Counted from the stretch's first letter, positions 14,708-23,767 are shown. The stretch is DNA of 58,333 nucleotides from Labilithrix sp. (GCA_028287035.1 JAQBQL010000013.1:1-58333); one strand, 5' to 3'. Notes: generated by a model not told the origin, from the sequence alone. Made by a program: numbers and translations.

Positions 14708-15700
14708 TCAGGTGGTGAGCACGATCTTGCCGAACCCCTCGCTGCTCGCCATGTACGCGTGGGCCTCGGCGGCCTGACCGAGCGGCAGCACGCGATCGAC
14801 GACCGCCGCGAGCTGCCCGGCCGCGAAGAGCGGGGCCATCCGGTGATCGAGCAGCTGCGCGGCGAGGATCTTCTCCTCGAGCGGACGCGCGCGCAGCATC
14901 GTCCCGAGCATGCGTGAGCGGCGCCTCAGGAAGAGGGCGAGGTCGATCTCCGCCCGCGTGCCCGCGAGCAGACCGACCAGCACGAGCCGGCCTTTCTCGG
15001 AGAGGCACGCCAGGCTCTCCGGCGTGTAGCCGCCGCCCACGAGGTCGAGGACGACGTCCGCGCCGGCCCCGCCGGTGAGCTCCTTCACGCGCGCCGCGAA
15101 CGCCGGACCCTGGCTCTGCTGCTCGGGCACGAGGCCCTCGTGCATGCCGAGCTCGCGGGCGCGCGCGAGCTTGCCCTCGGTGCGCGCGGTGCCGATGGAA
15201 CGCGCGCCGATCGCTTTCGCGATCTGCACGGCGGCGGTACCGACCCCGCTCCCGACCGCATGCACGAGCACCGTGTCGCCGGCGGAGAGGCCGCCCTGCA
15301 CGATCATCGCATCGTACGCGGTGATGAACGCCTCGGGCACGGCCGCCGCCTTCTCGAACGAGAGCTCGGGGGGGATCCGCGCGAGCGTCCGCGCATGGAC
15401 CACCACCGCCTCCGCATAGCCGCCGCCGCTGACCACACCGAACACGCGCTCGCCGAGCTTCCGGTCGAGGACGCCCGGACCGAGGGCGTCGATCTCGCCG
15501 GCGATCTCGAGGCCAGGGATGTCCGCCGGCGCGTCGGGCGGCGCGGGGTAGGCGCCGAGGCGCTGGAGGAGGTCGGCGCGGTTCACGGCGGTCGCCGCGA
15601 TGCGCACCCTCACCTGCCCGGGTCCGGGCTCGGGCCGCGGCACGTCCTGGAGCTCGAGCACCTCGGGACCGCCGGGCTTCGTGATGACGATGGCGCGCAT
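14708..15700 (-). CDS. NAD(P)H:quinone oxidoreductase, zinc-independent MDR family (PIG3/TP53I3-like)
   Basis: 330 residues, soluble. The N-terminal GroES-like domain begins MRAIVITKPGGPEVLELQDV and lacks the zinc ligands of alcohol dehydrogenases. It carries AVNRADLLQRLGAYPAPPDA, PDIPGLEIAGEID-type and AVPEAFITAYDAM segments typical of the PIG3 branch. The Rossmann fold shows GDTVLVHAVGSGVGTAAVQI for NADPH. Expected activity is reduction of quinones or enones with NADPH. The ATG at 15700 is chosen because it starts the conserved MRAIV; longer forms would overlap the divergent gene's leader. It is monocistronic and converges on the rhomboid-like gene. Confidence 0.92.
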   Translation of the reverse strand: MRAIVITKPGGPEVLELQDVPRPEPGPGQVRVRIAATAVNRADLLQRLGAYPAPPDAPADIPGLEIAGEIDALGPGVLDRKLGERVFGVVSGGGYAEAVVVHARTLARIPPELSFEKAAAVPEAFITAYDAMIVQGGLSAGDTVLVHAVGSGVGTAAVQIAKAIGARSIGTARTEGKLARARELGMHEGLVPEQQSQGPAFAARVKELTGGAGADVVLDLVGGGYTPESLACLSEKGRLVLVGLLAGTRAEIDLALFLRRRSRMLGTMLRARPLEEKILAAQLLDHRMAPLFAAGQLAAVVDRVLPLGQAAEAHAYMASSEGFGKIVLTT

Positions 15701-15728
15701 GGGAGACGATGATATCCAAGGGGCCTCC

Positions 15729-16379
15729 ATGAGCGTGAAGTACCGCCCCATCGCCCGCAGCTTCAAGGCCCGCTACCTGAAGGAAGCGATCGCCCACGCG
15801 AAGGCCGGCGGCCATTCCTTCGTCTGGGAGACCGACAAGCGCGCGGTGCTCATGTTCGTGACGCCCGCCGCGGACGACGCCGAGAACTTCGGCGCGTGGG
15901 CGGTGTACGACATGGGCAAATCCTCGTGGCACGAGCACACGCGCGGTCAGTTCAAGGGCCTGTCGACCACGCTCGTCCCGCGCGACTGCGGCTGGATCGC
16001 CAAGCGGCGCACCGAGCGTGACTCGATCCACCCGGGGCCGACGCGCGCCATCGATCTCGACTGCACCACGTGCGCGGCCTGCTGCCGGGACAACGAGGTG
16101 ATCCTCTCCGAGGCGGACCTCCAGCGCTTCCGCGACGGCGGGCGCCCAGATCTCGCCAAGCCGCCTTACGCGAAGCGTCAGAGGGACGGCCGCACGTTGC
16201 TCACGCTGCTCGAGAACAAGCGCTGCAGGCACCTCAAGCGTGACAACAAGTGCGGGATCTACGAGCTGCGGCCCCACCCGTGCAGCGAGTTCCCGAGCGG
16301 CAGCGAGTGCTGCCTCTTCGCTCGCGAAGACGTGCTCGGCTTGTATGATGGTGTGAAGCCGTCGCCTGCCCTGAGCTGA
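15729..16379 (+). CDS. YkgJ-family cysteine-cluster protein (UPF0153-like)
   Basis: 216 residues. The N-terminal 90 residues are a separate small domain (SFVWETDKRAVLMFVTPAAD, FGAWAVYDMGKSSWHEH). The C-terminal part has the YkgJ pattern: LDCTTCAACCRDNEVILSEAD (C112, C115, C118, C119), then ENKRCRHLKRDNKCGIYELR and PHPCSEFPSGSECC. These cysteines are predicted to bind zinc or an Fe-S cluster; the biochemical function of the family is not established. The ATG at 15729 follows AAGGGG; the gene is divergent from the oxidoreductase and lies 26 bp before the copper monooxygenase-like gene, with which it may be co-transcribed. Confidence 0.85.
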   Translation: MSVKYRPIARSFKARYLKEAIAHAKAGGHSFVWETDKRAVLMFVTPAADDAENFGAWAVYDMGKSSWHEHTRGQFKGLSTTLVPRDCGWIAKRRTERDSIHPGPTRAIDLDCTTCAACCRDNEVILSEADLQRFRDGGRPDLAKPPYAKRQRDGRTLLTLLENKRCRHLKRDNKCGIYELRPHPCSEFPSGSECCLFAREDVLGLYDGVKPSPALS

Positions 16380-16405
16380 GGGTGCGTCGTCAGGGAGGTC
16401 TGCAG

Positions 16406-17461
16406 ATGCGTAGTCTGATCGTCGCGGGTGTGCTGGTCGTGACGGCGGTTGCGTGCTCGTCCTCGAGCGACGCGCCGGGAGCCACGCCGGGGGCCGATGG
16501 CGGCAGCAGCAGCGGTGACGGCGGCCCGGGGGCGGACGCGTCGGCCCCCGCCGGCTCGTACACCGTGCAGTTCGGGCCGGTCGACGTCGCGCCGGGCGAA
16601 GAGTCGACGAAGTGCATGACGATGCGGCTCGGCAATCCGGCGGCGATGCACGTGAGCTCCGTGCACAACGTGCTGTCGAACGGCTCGCACCACATGATCG
16701 TCTACCGCGTGAACGACACCGAGGAGCAGAAGACGCCCTTCAAGTGCCAGCCGTTCACCGACACGCTCGACCCGACGAAGGGCTCGACGCTCATGATCTC
16801 GCAGAAGCACGACGACGCGCTCGTGCTGCCCGAGGGCGTCGCGTACACGGTCGGGGCAAACCAGATGGTGCGCCTCGAGATGCACTACATCAACCCGGGA
16901 GCGGCGCCGATCCAGGTGCAGGCGACGTCGACGTTCATCCCGCTCGACGACGCGAAGTTCCAGTACGAGGCGGATTTTCTCTTCATCGGCACGCCCGACA
17001 TCAACCTGCCGCCCATGTCGACCGGCAGCGTCGGGCCGATGTTCGTGAAGCTGCCCGCCGAGTACGACGACGTGAACTTCTTCGCCATCACCGGTCACGA
17101 GCACCAGTACGGCAAGGACGTGCAGGTCAGCACCGCCGCCGCCAAGGGCGACACCGGCACGCCGGTCTACAAGGTGCCGGGCTGGCTGTGGAGCGAGCCG
17201 GCGACCGTGCAAGCGAACCCGCCCTTCAAGGTGCCCGCGGGCGGCGGCTTCAACCTCACGTGCAGGTGGCAGAACACCTCCGACAAGGCGGTGAGCTTCG
17301 GCGAGTCGGCGAACGACGAGATGTGCTTCTTCTGGGCGTACTACTACCCCAGCAAGGGCGGGGCGAAGGTCTGCGTCCACACCGAGCAGGGCGGGCGTGG
17401 CCTCGACGCGTGCTGCCCGGGCAACAGCCCGGTGTGCGCGTACCTGAACAAGTCGCCCTGA
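16406..17461 (+). CDS. copper type II monooxygenase-like lipoprotein (PHM/DBH-related)
   Basis: 351 residues. Lipoprotein signal (SLIVAGVLVVTAVAC, Cys17), Gly/Ser/Asp linker to about 50, then a domain matching the copper type II, ascorbate-dependent monooxygenases. All six copper ligands known from peptidylglycine hydroxylating monooxygenase have counterparts at near-identical spacing: H95-H96 (SHHMIVY) and H160 (RLEMHYIN) for one copper, and H231-x-H233 (TGHEHQYGK) with M306 (ANDEMCFFWAYYYP) for the other. The enzyme is therefore probably active, hydroxylating an unknown substrate in the envelope. The ATG at 16406 is preceded by AGGGAGGT. The neighbouring YkgJ-type gene lies just upstream. 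Confidence 0.85.
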   Translation: MRSLIVAGVLVVTAVACSSSSDAPGATPGADGGSSSGDGGPGADASAPAGSYTVQFGPVDVAPGEESTKCMTMRLGNPAAMHVSSVHNVLSNGSHHMIVYRVNDTEEQKTPFKCQPFTDTLDPTKGSTLMISQKHDDALVLPEGVAYTVGANQMVRLEMHYINPGAAPIQVQATSTFIPLDDAKFQYEADFLFIGTPDINLPPMSTGSVGPMFVKLPAEYDDVNFFAITGHEHQYGKDVQVSTAAAKGDTGTPVYKVPGWLWSEPATVQANPPFKVPAGGGFNLTCRWQNTSDKAVSFGESANDEMCFFWAYYYPSKGGAKVCVHTEQGGRGLDACCPGNSPVCAYLNKSP

Positions 17462-17469
17462 GCGTCAGG

Positions 17470-19284
17470 TCACTTCGTGGCAGGCGGCGGCGCCGGCGCC
17501 GCCGCGAGGACCGCCTCGAGGCGGGTGCGCACCGCCGACGCCGTCGAGGGATCCTTCACGGCGCCCTCGACGAGCGTGCGGCCTTCCTTCGGATCGAGGC
17601 GGAGCAGCGCCTCGCCGGCGCTGCCGACCGCGAGGCTCACGTCCTCGGTCTCGGCGGTGCCGCGGTACATCGCGAAGAACCGGCGCAGGGTCGGCAATTC
17701 CTCCTTCGTGGCGAGCACGGCCAGCGCGGCGGCGGCGTGCCGGACGTCCTCGTCGTTGTCGGCGGGATCGAGCAGGTGGGCCGCGAGGAGCGCCGGCGCC
17801 TTTCCCGTCACGTCGGGCGACGACTTCATCGTGCCGAGCGCGTCGGCGATGGGACCGACCGGCGGGCTCACGAGCACGTCGTGCAGGTAGTCGTAGTGGC
17901 GCCCGAGCGCGGCGAGCAGGTGGCTCGCGCCGTTCTTCCGCGTCGCGATGGCGGCGCGCGCATCCTGGACGAGCACCGGGGCGGCACGCGGATCGGAGGC
18001 GATGTCGACGAGCGTCTTCGTGGCCGTCTCGTCGTCGAGCGCGGCGAGCTCGTGGAGGAGCAGGCGCTGCGCGGTGGCGAGCGTCGCTTCGTGCGTGGTC
18101 ACGGCCTCGGTGATCTGCGCGCCGAGCGAGGGTCCGCCAGCGGTGGCGCTCGCGGCATACGTGTCGGCGTGCACGACGCAGCTCTTGATCGGCGTGTTGA
18201 ACGAGCCGGCCCACGACTGCTGTCCGTTCTTCGCGTCGAGGACCACGACCTTGCCGTCCTCGTCGCAGAGGAGAACGCCCCCGCGCACCGCCTCTCCGCC
18301 GATCACGTCGGTGGGGTGGGTGTGGACCCAGCCGAGCTGGCCCTTGCTCGCCTCGAAGCCGAGGACCAGCCGGAAGTAGCTCGCATAGAACCGCGAGGAG
18401 TCGATGGCGGGCGGTCCCTCGGGCGCGCTCGGCCGCGCGAAGAGGCGGTCACGGTCGTGCGCGTTGGCGACCGCCGGCTGCTTCTCGGTGCCGGGGACCA
18501 GCAGCCGCGGCGTTCCCGGGAGCTCGCGCGGGGGGATCGCGATGCGGCTCGCGCCGCCGCCTGACGCGAGCCCGATCTTGTCGTCGAACCGGATGTACGC
18601 GGCCTCGCCGAAGTAGAGGCCGCCACCGATTGTGAACGCGCGCGAGATCTTCTCGCGCAGCACGACCCGGCCGATCTCGTCGCCCGAGTAGGCGTCGATG
18701 GCGCTGACGTACTGGTTCGACCAGGGCACGAAGAGGATGCCCGCGACGACCGCCGCCTCGCCGAGCGGCTTGTCGGTCTCGATCTGGCGTTTCACGCCTC
18801 CGTCGCGGCCGACGACGAGCACCGTGGAGGTGGAGCCGTTGGTGAGGCTGACCGCCGTGATGGTGCCGTCGTCGCCGGCGCCGAGGAGCGCGGCCCCGCC
18901 CGTCGGCCTCGACCATAGCCGCTTGCCGGTCATCGCCTCGAGGGCGAAGATCTCGCCGCTGCCGGAGCCCACGACCACCGCGCCGGCCACGACCGGACGC
19001 GCGTCGATCGCGTGAGGGAACGTCCAGGGCAGCCCGCCAGTGAGCGGCAGCCCGACCAGCCGATCGTTGCGATCGCCGGCGACCGCGACCACCACGTCCG
19101 ACGTGCCCCCGAGCTTCGCGCCGCGCAGCTTCGCCTGCACGTCACTGATCGAGCGCCCGCGGTCGTCGAGCCAGTCGGTGGAGAATGCCTTGAGGCGCGA
19201 CGGATCGCTGCCGCAGCCGGTCGCGAGGAGCGAGGACGCGAGAAGCGCGCCGGCGGCGAGCCCATGGAGCGCGAGCGTTCTCAT
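17470..19284 (-). CDS. lipoprotein with PQQ-like beta-propeller and C-terminal HEAT-type repeats
   Basis: 604 residues. Lipoprotein signal LAAGALLASSLLATGC (about Cys24). Residues about 60-400 hold PQQ-like propeller blades as in BamB-type proteins: GEIFALEAMTGKRLWSRPTG, NQYVSAIDAYSGDEIGRVVL, GKVVVLDAKNGQQSWAGSFN. Residues about 410-590 are helical repeats (LHELAALDDETATKTLVDIA, RHAAAALAVLATKEELPTLR) of HEAT type. The ATG at 19284 overlaps the stop of the HEAT-repeat gene upstream (ATGA), so the two are co-translated. BamB itself lacks HEAT repeats, so this is a scaffold of different use; an outer-membrane assembly or structural role is only a guess. It ends 8 bp from the convergent copper-enzyme gene. 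Confidence 0.78.
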   Translation of the reverse strand: MRTLALHGLAAGALLASSLLATGCGSDPSRLKAFSTDWLDDRGRSISDVQAKLRGAKLGGTSDVVVAVAGDRNDRLVGLPLTGGLPWTFPHAIDARPVVAGAVVVGSGSGEIFALEAMTGKRLWSRPTGGAALLGAGDDGTITAVSLTNGSTSTVLVVGRDGGVKRQIETDKPLGEAAVVAGILFVPWSNQYVSAIDAYSGDEIGRVVLREKISRAFTIGGGLYFGEAAYIRFDDKIGLASGGGASRIAIPPRELPGTPRLLVPGTEKQPAVANAHDRDRLFARPSAPEGPPAIDSSRFYASYFRLVLGFEASKGQLGWVHTHPTDVIGGEAVRGGVLLCDEDGKVVVLDAKNGQQSWAGSFNTPIKSCVVHADTYAASATAGGPSLGAQITEAVTTHEATLATAQRLLLHELAALDDETATKTLVDIASDPRAAPVLVQDARAAIATRKNGASHLLAALGRHYDYLHDVLVSPPVGPIADALGTMKSSPDVTGKAPALLAAHLLDPADNDEDVRHAAAALAVLATKEELPTLRRFFAMYRGTAETEDVSLAVGSAGEALLRLDPKEGRTLVEGAVKDPSTASAVRTRLEAVLAAAPAPPPATK

Positions 19285-20129
19285 TGCGGACCTCCGGCCG
19301 TCGCCATGACGGCCTCGTCGATGGCTTGCCTCACCCGCGGCGACTGGCCGGCGGGCCAGCGCTTCTGCACGTCGCGGAGGAACTTGTTGCCTTCGCTCGT
19401 GCCCTGGGCGCGAAGGAGGGCCACGATCTTCAGCTTTGCGTCGTCGCTCACGTCGGCGGTGGGCCTGAAGAGCACCGCGTCGAGGCCGCCGGTCACGACG
19501 TCGAGGGGGAGCTTGCCGAGCTTCGCGGCGAGCTGCTCGCACTGCGCGGGGTTGCACAGCTGGCCGATCGAAGCGGCGGCCTCGTTCACCTTGTGGTCGA
19601 GCGCGACGAAGAGCTCCGGGACCGCGTCCTTCGCCTTGAGCGACCCGAGGCCGCTCGCGGCGGTCGCGCGCACGACGCCGTCGGCATCCGCGAGCGCCCG
19701 CCGGAGCGCCGGCACGGCGCCCGCGCCCTTGGTTCGCGCGAGCGACTTCACGGCGGCCCGGCGCACCTTCGCGTTCCGGTGCGCGGCGTACTGCGTCAGC
19801 ACCGGGGTGCCCGCCTCCGACTCGAGGTCGCCGAGCGTCTCGATGGCCGACTGGGTGAGCGGCAAGGAGAGGCCGCGGCCGAGCGCATCGGCGACCGCGG
19901 GCGCGGCCGGGGCGCCGGCGACACCCGCGGTACGTAGCGCGTCGAGCGCCTCGCCGACCTGCGCCTCGTCCGCGGACTTGAGCTCGAGGCCGAGCGCCTT
20001 CGTGTCGACCGTGGGCTTCGCGGCGGCCGCCGGCTTCTTCTCGCCGGGCTTCTGGGCGGCGGACGCGGCGGGGGTGAGCAGCGCCGCGGCGACGATGATC
20101 CGAGCGACGATCGAGTGAGAAAACCGCAT
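19281..20129 (-). CDS. periplasmic HEAT-repeat protein
   Basis: About 282 residues. Signal peptide SHSIVARIIVAAALLTPAAS with an AxA-type site (PAASAAQ), then a Lys/Pro/Ala linker, then four to five HEAT/PBS-lyase-like repeats: AIETLGDLESEAGTPVLTQY, VRRAAVKSLARTKGAGAVPA, VRATAASGLGSLKAKDAVPE. The ATG at 20129 is preferred to the TTG five codons upstream. It is translationally coupled to the propeller/HEAT lipoprotein that follows, so the two likely bind each other or one partner. Such repeats mediate protein binding; no enzyme motif is present. Confidence 0.8.
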   Translation of the reverse strand: MRFSHSIVARIIVAAALLTPAASAAQKPGEKKPAAAAKPTVDTKALGLELKSADEAQVGEALDALRTAGVAGAPAAPAVADALGRGLSLPLTQSAIETLGDLESEAGTPVLTQYAAHRNAKVRRAAVKSLARTKGAGAVPALRRALADADGVVRATAASGLGSLKAKDAVPELFVALDHKVNEAAASIGQLCNPAQCEQLAAKLGKLPLDVVTGGLDAVLFRPTADVSDDAKLKIVALLRAQGTSEGNKFLRDVQKRWPAGQSPRVRQAIDEAVMATAGGPQ

Positions 20130-20209
20130 GTTCGGCCCCTGCAATGGACGCCCCCGAATATCATGAAAACGGAGCGCCGCGGGCAGAACCCCGTGCTATC
20201 CGGAGCAGC

Positions 20210-20932
20210 ATGTCGCCGGAGGGATCCGCACCGCCCGAGCCGGGAGACGACCGTGAAAGCGGTCACGAGCAGGCTCCGTCTCCTTCGCCGCGCGGAGCTT
20301 CGCCTGTCGCCGGAGTCGCTCCGCGGAAGCCGCGGTATCTCCTCGTCGCGCTCATCTTCGCGCTGCTCTTCGGCGCGGGTTGCTGGACCGAGGGCTGCGG
20401 CCGCCTCGGGTTCTACCGGGGTGAGCACGATCAGGCGCAGGCCCTGAACGCCGCCATCAAGAGCGACACCGACCGCGCGCGTGCCGACGCGCTCTACCAG
20501 CGCTACACCGAGGTGGCGGACGGGGCTCGCGGCCGCGCGATCCCGATGGCGGCGGCCATGTTCGTGCTGGGCGCGGCGCTGCTCGCGCTGGCGGCACGTG
20601 GGCTCGCCGGCAAGACGAACACGCGAAGCGCGCTCGTCCAGGTGGTGGCGGCCCAGGCGGTCGTCGTCGTCGCCTCGTACTTCCTCACGAAGGATCTGCG
20701 GAACGCCGAGCTCGACTGGGAGATGGAGCGGACCCTCATCCACCAGCACGAGACCCTCCCACCGGAGCAGTACGAGCAGGTCGTGCCGATGATGACGTCG
20801 ATGCGCGCCGTCATCGTGCCGGGGTGGCTCGTGCTGCGGACGATCGCGAGCGGGCTCATCCTCGTCGCGCTGACGCGGCAGCGCTCGCGTGAGTTCTTCG
20901 ACGCCGCGGGACGCACCGTCCCCGAGCGCTGA
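20210..20932 (+). CDS. hypothetical integral membrane protein
   Basis: About 240 residues. A Pro/Ser/Gly-rich cytoplasmic-type N-terminus (about 1-42) is followed by four hydrophobic segments: YLLVALIFALLFGAGCW, MAAAMFVLGAALLALAA, LVQVVAAQAVVVVASYF and VPGWLVLRTIASGLILVAL. Between the first two is a soluble stretch with two Cys (CWTEGCGRLGFYRGE). I do not recognise a family. The ATG at 20210 is chosen because GGAG precedes it; an ATG at 20144 in the same frame is possible but would start only 14 bp from the divergent HEAT gene. Confidence 0.65.
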   Translation: MSPEGSAPPEPGDDRESGHEQAPSPSPRGASPVAGVAPRKPRYLLVALIFALLFGAGCWTEGCGRLGFYRGEHDQAQALNAAIKSDTDRARADALYQRYTEVADGARGRAIPMAAAMFVLGAALLALAARGLAGKTNTRSALVQVVAAQAVVVVASYFLTKDLRNAELDWEMERTLIHQHETLPPEQYEQVVPMMTSMRAVIVPGWLVLRTIASGLILVALTRQRSREFFDAAGRTVPER

Positions 20933-20976
20933 CTGCCGCCGGCGATCCGCGCTAGCGTGACGGCGAGGGACCCGCG

Positions 20977-22806
20977 ATGGGGCGTATCCACAGGCTGACC
21001 GACGAGCTCGCGAACCAGATCGCGGCGGGCGAGGTCGTGGAGCGTCCGGCGAGCGTCGTGAAGGAGCTCGTCGAGAACGCGCTCGACGCGGGGGCGACGC
21101 GGGTGGTCGTGGACATCGAGCTCGGCGGCACGACGCTCGTCCGCGTGTGCGACGACGGCGACGGGATGGGTCCCGACGACGCCGTCCTCTGCCTCGAGCG
21201 CCACGCCACCAGCAAGATCGCCGCGTTCGACGACCTCTCCGAGCTCGGCACGTTCGGCTTCCGGGGCGAGGCGCTGCCCTCCATCGCCTCGGTCTCGCGC
21301 CTCACCCTCCGCACGCGCCCGCGCGGCTCGAACGAGGGCGTCGAGGTGCGCGTCGAGGGCGGAGCCAAGCCGCTCGCGCGGCCGGTCGGTGGGGCGGTCG
21401 GCACGACCATCGAGGTCCGCGAGCTGTTCTTCAACGTACCGGCGCGGCGCAAGTTCCTGAAGGCGACCGCCACCGAGAGCGCGCACGTGAGCGACGTGCT
21501 TCTCGGCATGGCGCTGTCACGGCACGACGTCACCTTCGTGCTCACCCGGGACAGCCGTCCGGTGCGCGAGCATCTCCGCGCGTCGAGCCGCGAGGAGCGC
21601 GGGCGCGCCCTGCTCACCGGCGAGAGCCTCGTGCTGTGCCGGGCGCAACGGGGCGCGGTCACGATCGAGGCGCTGCTCGCTCCGCCGGAGCGCGCGCGCG
21701 CGGGCGCGACCGGCCTTTCGGTGCTCGTCAACGGTCGCCCCGTGCGCGACCGGCAGCTCGTCCGCGCCGTGGCGCAGGCCTACGGCTCGGTGCTCGAGGG
21801 CGGCCGGTATCCCCTCGGCGTCGTGTGGGTCGATCTCCCGCCGGCGCTCGTCGACGTGAACGTTCACCCGCAGAAGGCCGAGGTGCGCTTCTCCGACGCG
21901 CGCGCGCTCTTCGACGCGGTCACGCGCGAGCTCCACGGGGCGCTCGCCCATGCGTTCGGCATCCCTTCGCTCGGCGCGCACTCGCAGGCGCCGGTGCGCA
22001 CGCCCCAGGCGGCGCTTCATCCCGAGGCGTCGACGCACCGCTACGGACCGCCCTCGACCTTCGTTCCTCCGCCGACCGTCGAGTACGCGCGCGCCGCCCT
22101 CGAGACGCAGCGGCCGCCGGCGCAGCTGTTTCCTTCGGACAACCTCTTCGCGCTCCTCGCGACGCCCGCCGCGCATCTCCCCATCGCCGACGGGCTGCAG
22201 CCCGAGCCCGGTCTCTTCGAGGCGCGCGCCGGATACGCCGCGCTGACGTACGTGGGCCAGGTCCGCGGCATGTTCCTCGTGTGCGAGGGACCCGACGGGC
22301 TGTACGTGCTCGACCAGCATGCCGCCGCCGAGCGCGTGACGTTCGACCGGCTCCGGAAGGCCCATGCCGCCCACGGCGTGGAGATGCAGCGCCTGCTCGT
22401 GCCCGAGGTCGTGGAGCTCTCGCCGAGCGAGGTCGCGCTCCTCGACGAGCATGCCGGCGACGTCTCGCGGCTCGGGGTCGAGGTGCGCGCGGTCGGCGAC
22501 AGCGCGGTCGCGGTGCACGGCGTTCCGCGCCTCCTGCTCCGCGCGCCGCCTGCCCAGCTCGTGCGCGACCTCGTGAGCGAGGTGTCGCGCAGCGCCGGTC
22601 GCCCCTTCGGCGGCGCCGTCGATCTCGTGCTCGCCACGATGGCCTGCCACGGCTCGGTGCGGGCCGGTGACCCGATGGCGCCCGCCGAGGTGACCGCGCT
22701 CCTCACCGCGCTCGACGGCGTCGACTTCGCGGGACACTGCCCCCACGGGCGGCCGCTCGTGATGCGCATGGCCTGGAGCGAGCTGGAGCGCCGCGTTGGA
22801 CGCTGA
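20977..22806 (+). CDS. mutL: DNA mismatch repair protein MutL
   Basis: 609 residues, normal for MutL. The N-terminal GHKL ATPase has all motifs: AAGEVVERPASVVKELVENA-type motif I (catalytic Glu and Asn), DDGDGMG, RHATSKI and GFRGEAL. The C-terminal dimerisation domain has the endonuclease-type motifs DQHAAAERVTFDR (from about residue 446), ACHGSVRAGDPM and CPHGRP, so this MutL probably nicks DNA as in bacteria without MutH. The last acidic residue of the usual DQHA-x2-E-x4-E pattern is Asp here. It forms an operon with miaA, whose start overlaps its end by 11 bp, a pairing seen in many bacteria. Confidence 0.96.
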   Translation: MGRIHRLTDELANQIAAGEVVERPASVVKELVENALDAGATRVVVDIELGGTTLVRVCDDGDGMGPDDAVLCLERHATSKIAAFDDLSELGTFGFRGEALPSIASVSRLTLRTRPRGSNEGVEVRVEGGAKPLARPVGGAVGTTIEVRELFFNVPARRKFLKATATESAHVSDVLLGMALSRHDVTFVLTRDSRPVREHLRASSREERGRALLTGESLVLCRAQRGAVTIEALLAPPERARAGATGLSVLVNGRPVRDRQLVRAVAQAYGSVLEGGRYPLGVVWVDLPPALVDVNVHPQKAEVRFSDARALFDAVTRELHGALAHAFGIPSLGAHSQAPVRTPQAALHPEASTHRYGPPSTFVPPPTVEYARAALETQRPPAQLFPSDNLFALLATPAAHLPIADGLQPEPGLFEARAGYAALTYVGQVRGMFLVCEGPDGLYVLDQHAAAERVTFDRLRKAHAAHGVEMQRLLVPEVVELSPSEVALLDEHAGDVSRLGVEVRAVGDSAVAVHGVPRLLLRAPPAQLVRDLVSEVSRSAGRPFGGAVDLVLATMACHGSVRAGDPMAPAEVTALLTALDGVDFAGHCPHGRPLVMRMAWSELERRVGR

Positions 22807-23707
22807 CCAGGCGCGGCGCGTCGACCGCGCCGTCGAGCTCGCCCTCGAGGACCCGGCGCGGCTCCTGTGCGTGGTCGGACCGACCGCGTCCGGCAAGACC
22901 GACCTCGCGATCGAGACGTGCGCGCGCATCGGCGGCGAGATCGTGTCGGCTGACAGCGTCCAGGTTTACCGCGGCTTCGACATCGGCTCCGGCAAGCCGA
23001 GCGCCGCCGAGCAGGCCCGCGCGAGGCACCACGTCATCGATGTCCTCGAGCCTGCCGAGCGCATCGACGCGCAGTCGTTCGCTGCCCTCGCGGAGGCGGC
23101 GATCGCGGACGTACGCGCGCGCGGCAAGGTCCCGGTGCTGTGCGGCGGCACGTTCTTCTGGGTGCGCGCGCTCGTGCTCGGGCTGGCGCCGGCTCCCGGG
23201 GCCGACGAGGGCGTGCGGGCCCGACATCGCGCCATGGTCACGGAGCAGGGCGCGGCGGCGCTCCACGAGGCGCTCGCGAAGGTCGACCCCGCCTCGGCGG
23301 CCCGCCTCCACCCGAACGACGTCCTCCGGGTGAGCCGCGCGCTCGAGGTCCACGAGCTGTCCGGCCGCACGATGTCGGAGCACCACGACGAGCACGGCTT
23401 CCGCGAGCCACGCCTCCGCTCGGCGATGATCGGCCTCGCCGTCACCGCCGACGAGCTGACCGCCCGCATCGCACGCCGCGTCGACGCCTGGCTCGCCGGC
23501 GCGTGGGTCGACGAGGTGAAGGCGCTGGTCGACGCCGGACACGGCGCCACGCGGCCGATGGGCTCGGTGGGCTACGCCGAGATCCGCGCCCACCTGAACG
23601 GGGAGATCGCGCGCGAGCAGCTGCGCGACGCGATCGTGCAGTCGACGCGCGTGTTCGCGAGGAAGCAGCGCACCTGGCTGAAGAGCGCGCCCGTGGAGTG
23701 GCTGTAG
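22796..23707 (+). CDS. miaA: tRNA dimethylallyltransferase MiaA
   Basis: 303 residues. Transfers a dimethylallyl group to A37 of tRNAs reading codons that begin with U. The P-loop VVGPTASGKTDLAIE (about 27-40) and the family motifs IVSADSVQVYRGFDIGSGKP, HHVIDVLEP, GGTFFWVRAL and MGSVGYAEI are all present. The only plausible start is the TTG at 22796, inside the end of mutL, giving an 11-bp overlap and tight translational coupling; no ATG or GTG lies before the P-loop. The C-terminal RKQRTWLKS helix is complete. At 303 residues it is slightly shorter than E. coli MiaA but typical for the family. Confidence 0.95.
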   Translation: MDADQARRVDRAVELALEDPARLLCVVGPTASGKTDLAIETCARIGGEIVSADSVQVYRGFDIGSGKPSAAEQARARHHVIDVLEPAERIDAQSFAALAEAAIADVRARGKVPVLCGGTFFWVRALVLGLAPAPGADEGVRARHRAMVTEQGAAALHEALAKVDPASAARLHPNDVLRVSRALEVHELSGRTMSEHHDEHGFREPRLRSAMIGLAVTADELTARIARRVDAWLAGAWVDEVKALVDAGHGATRPMGSVGYAEIRAHLNGEIAREQLRDAIVQSTRVFARKQRTWLKSAPVEWL

Positions 23708-23767
23708 CTCCGGGACACCGACAATTCGTGGCGACGCGGGCCACTCCGGTACGCTGCGCCACCCCCG

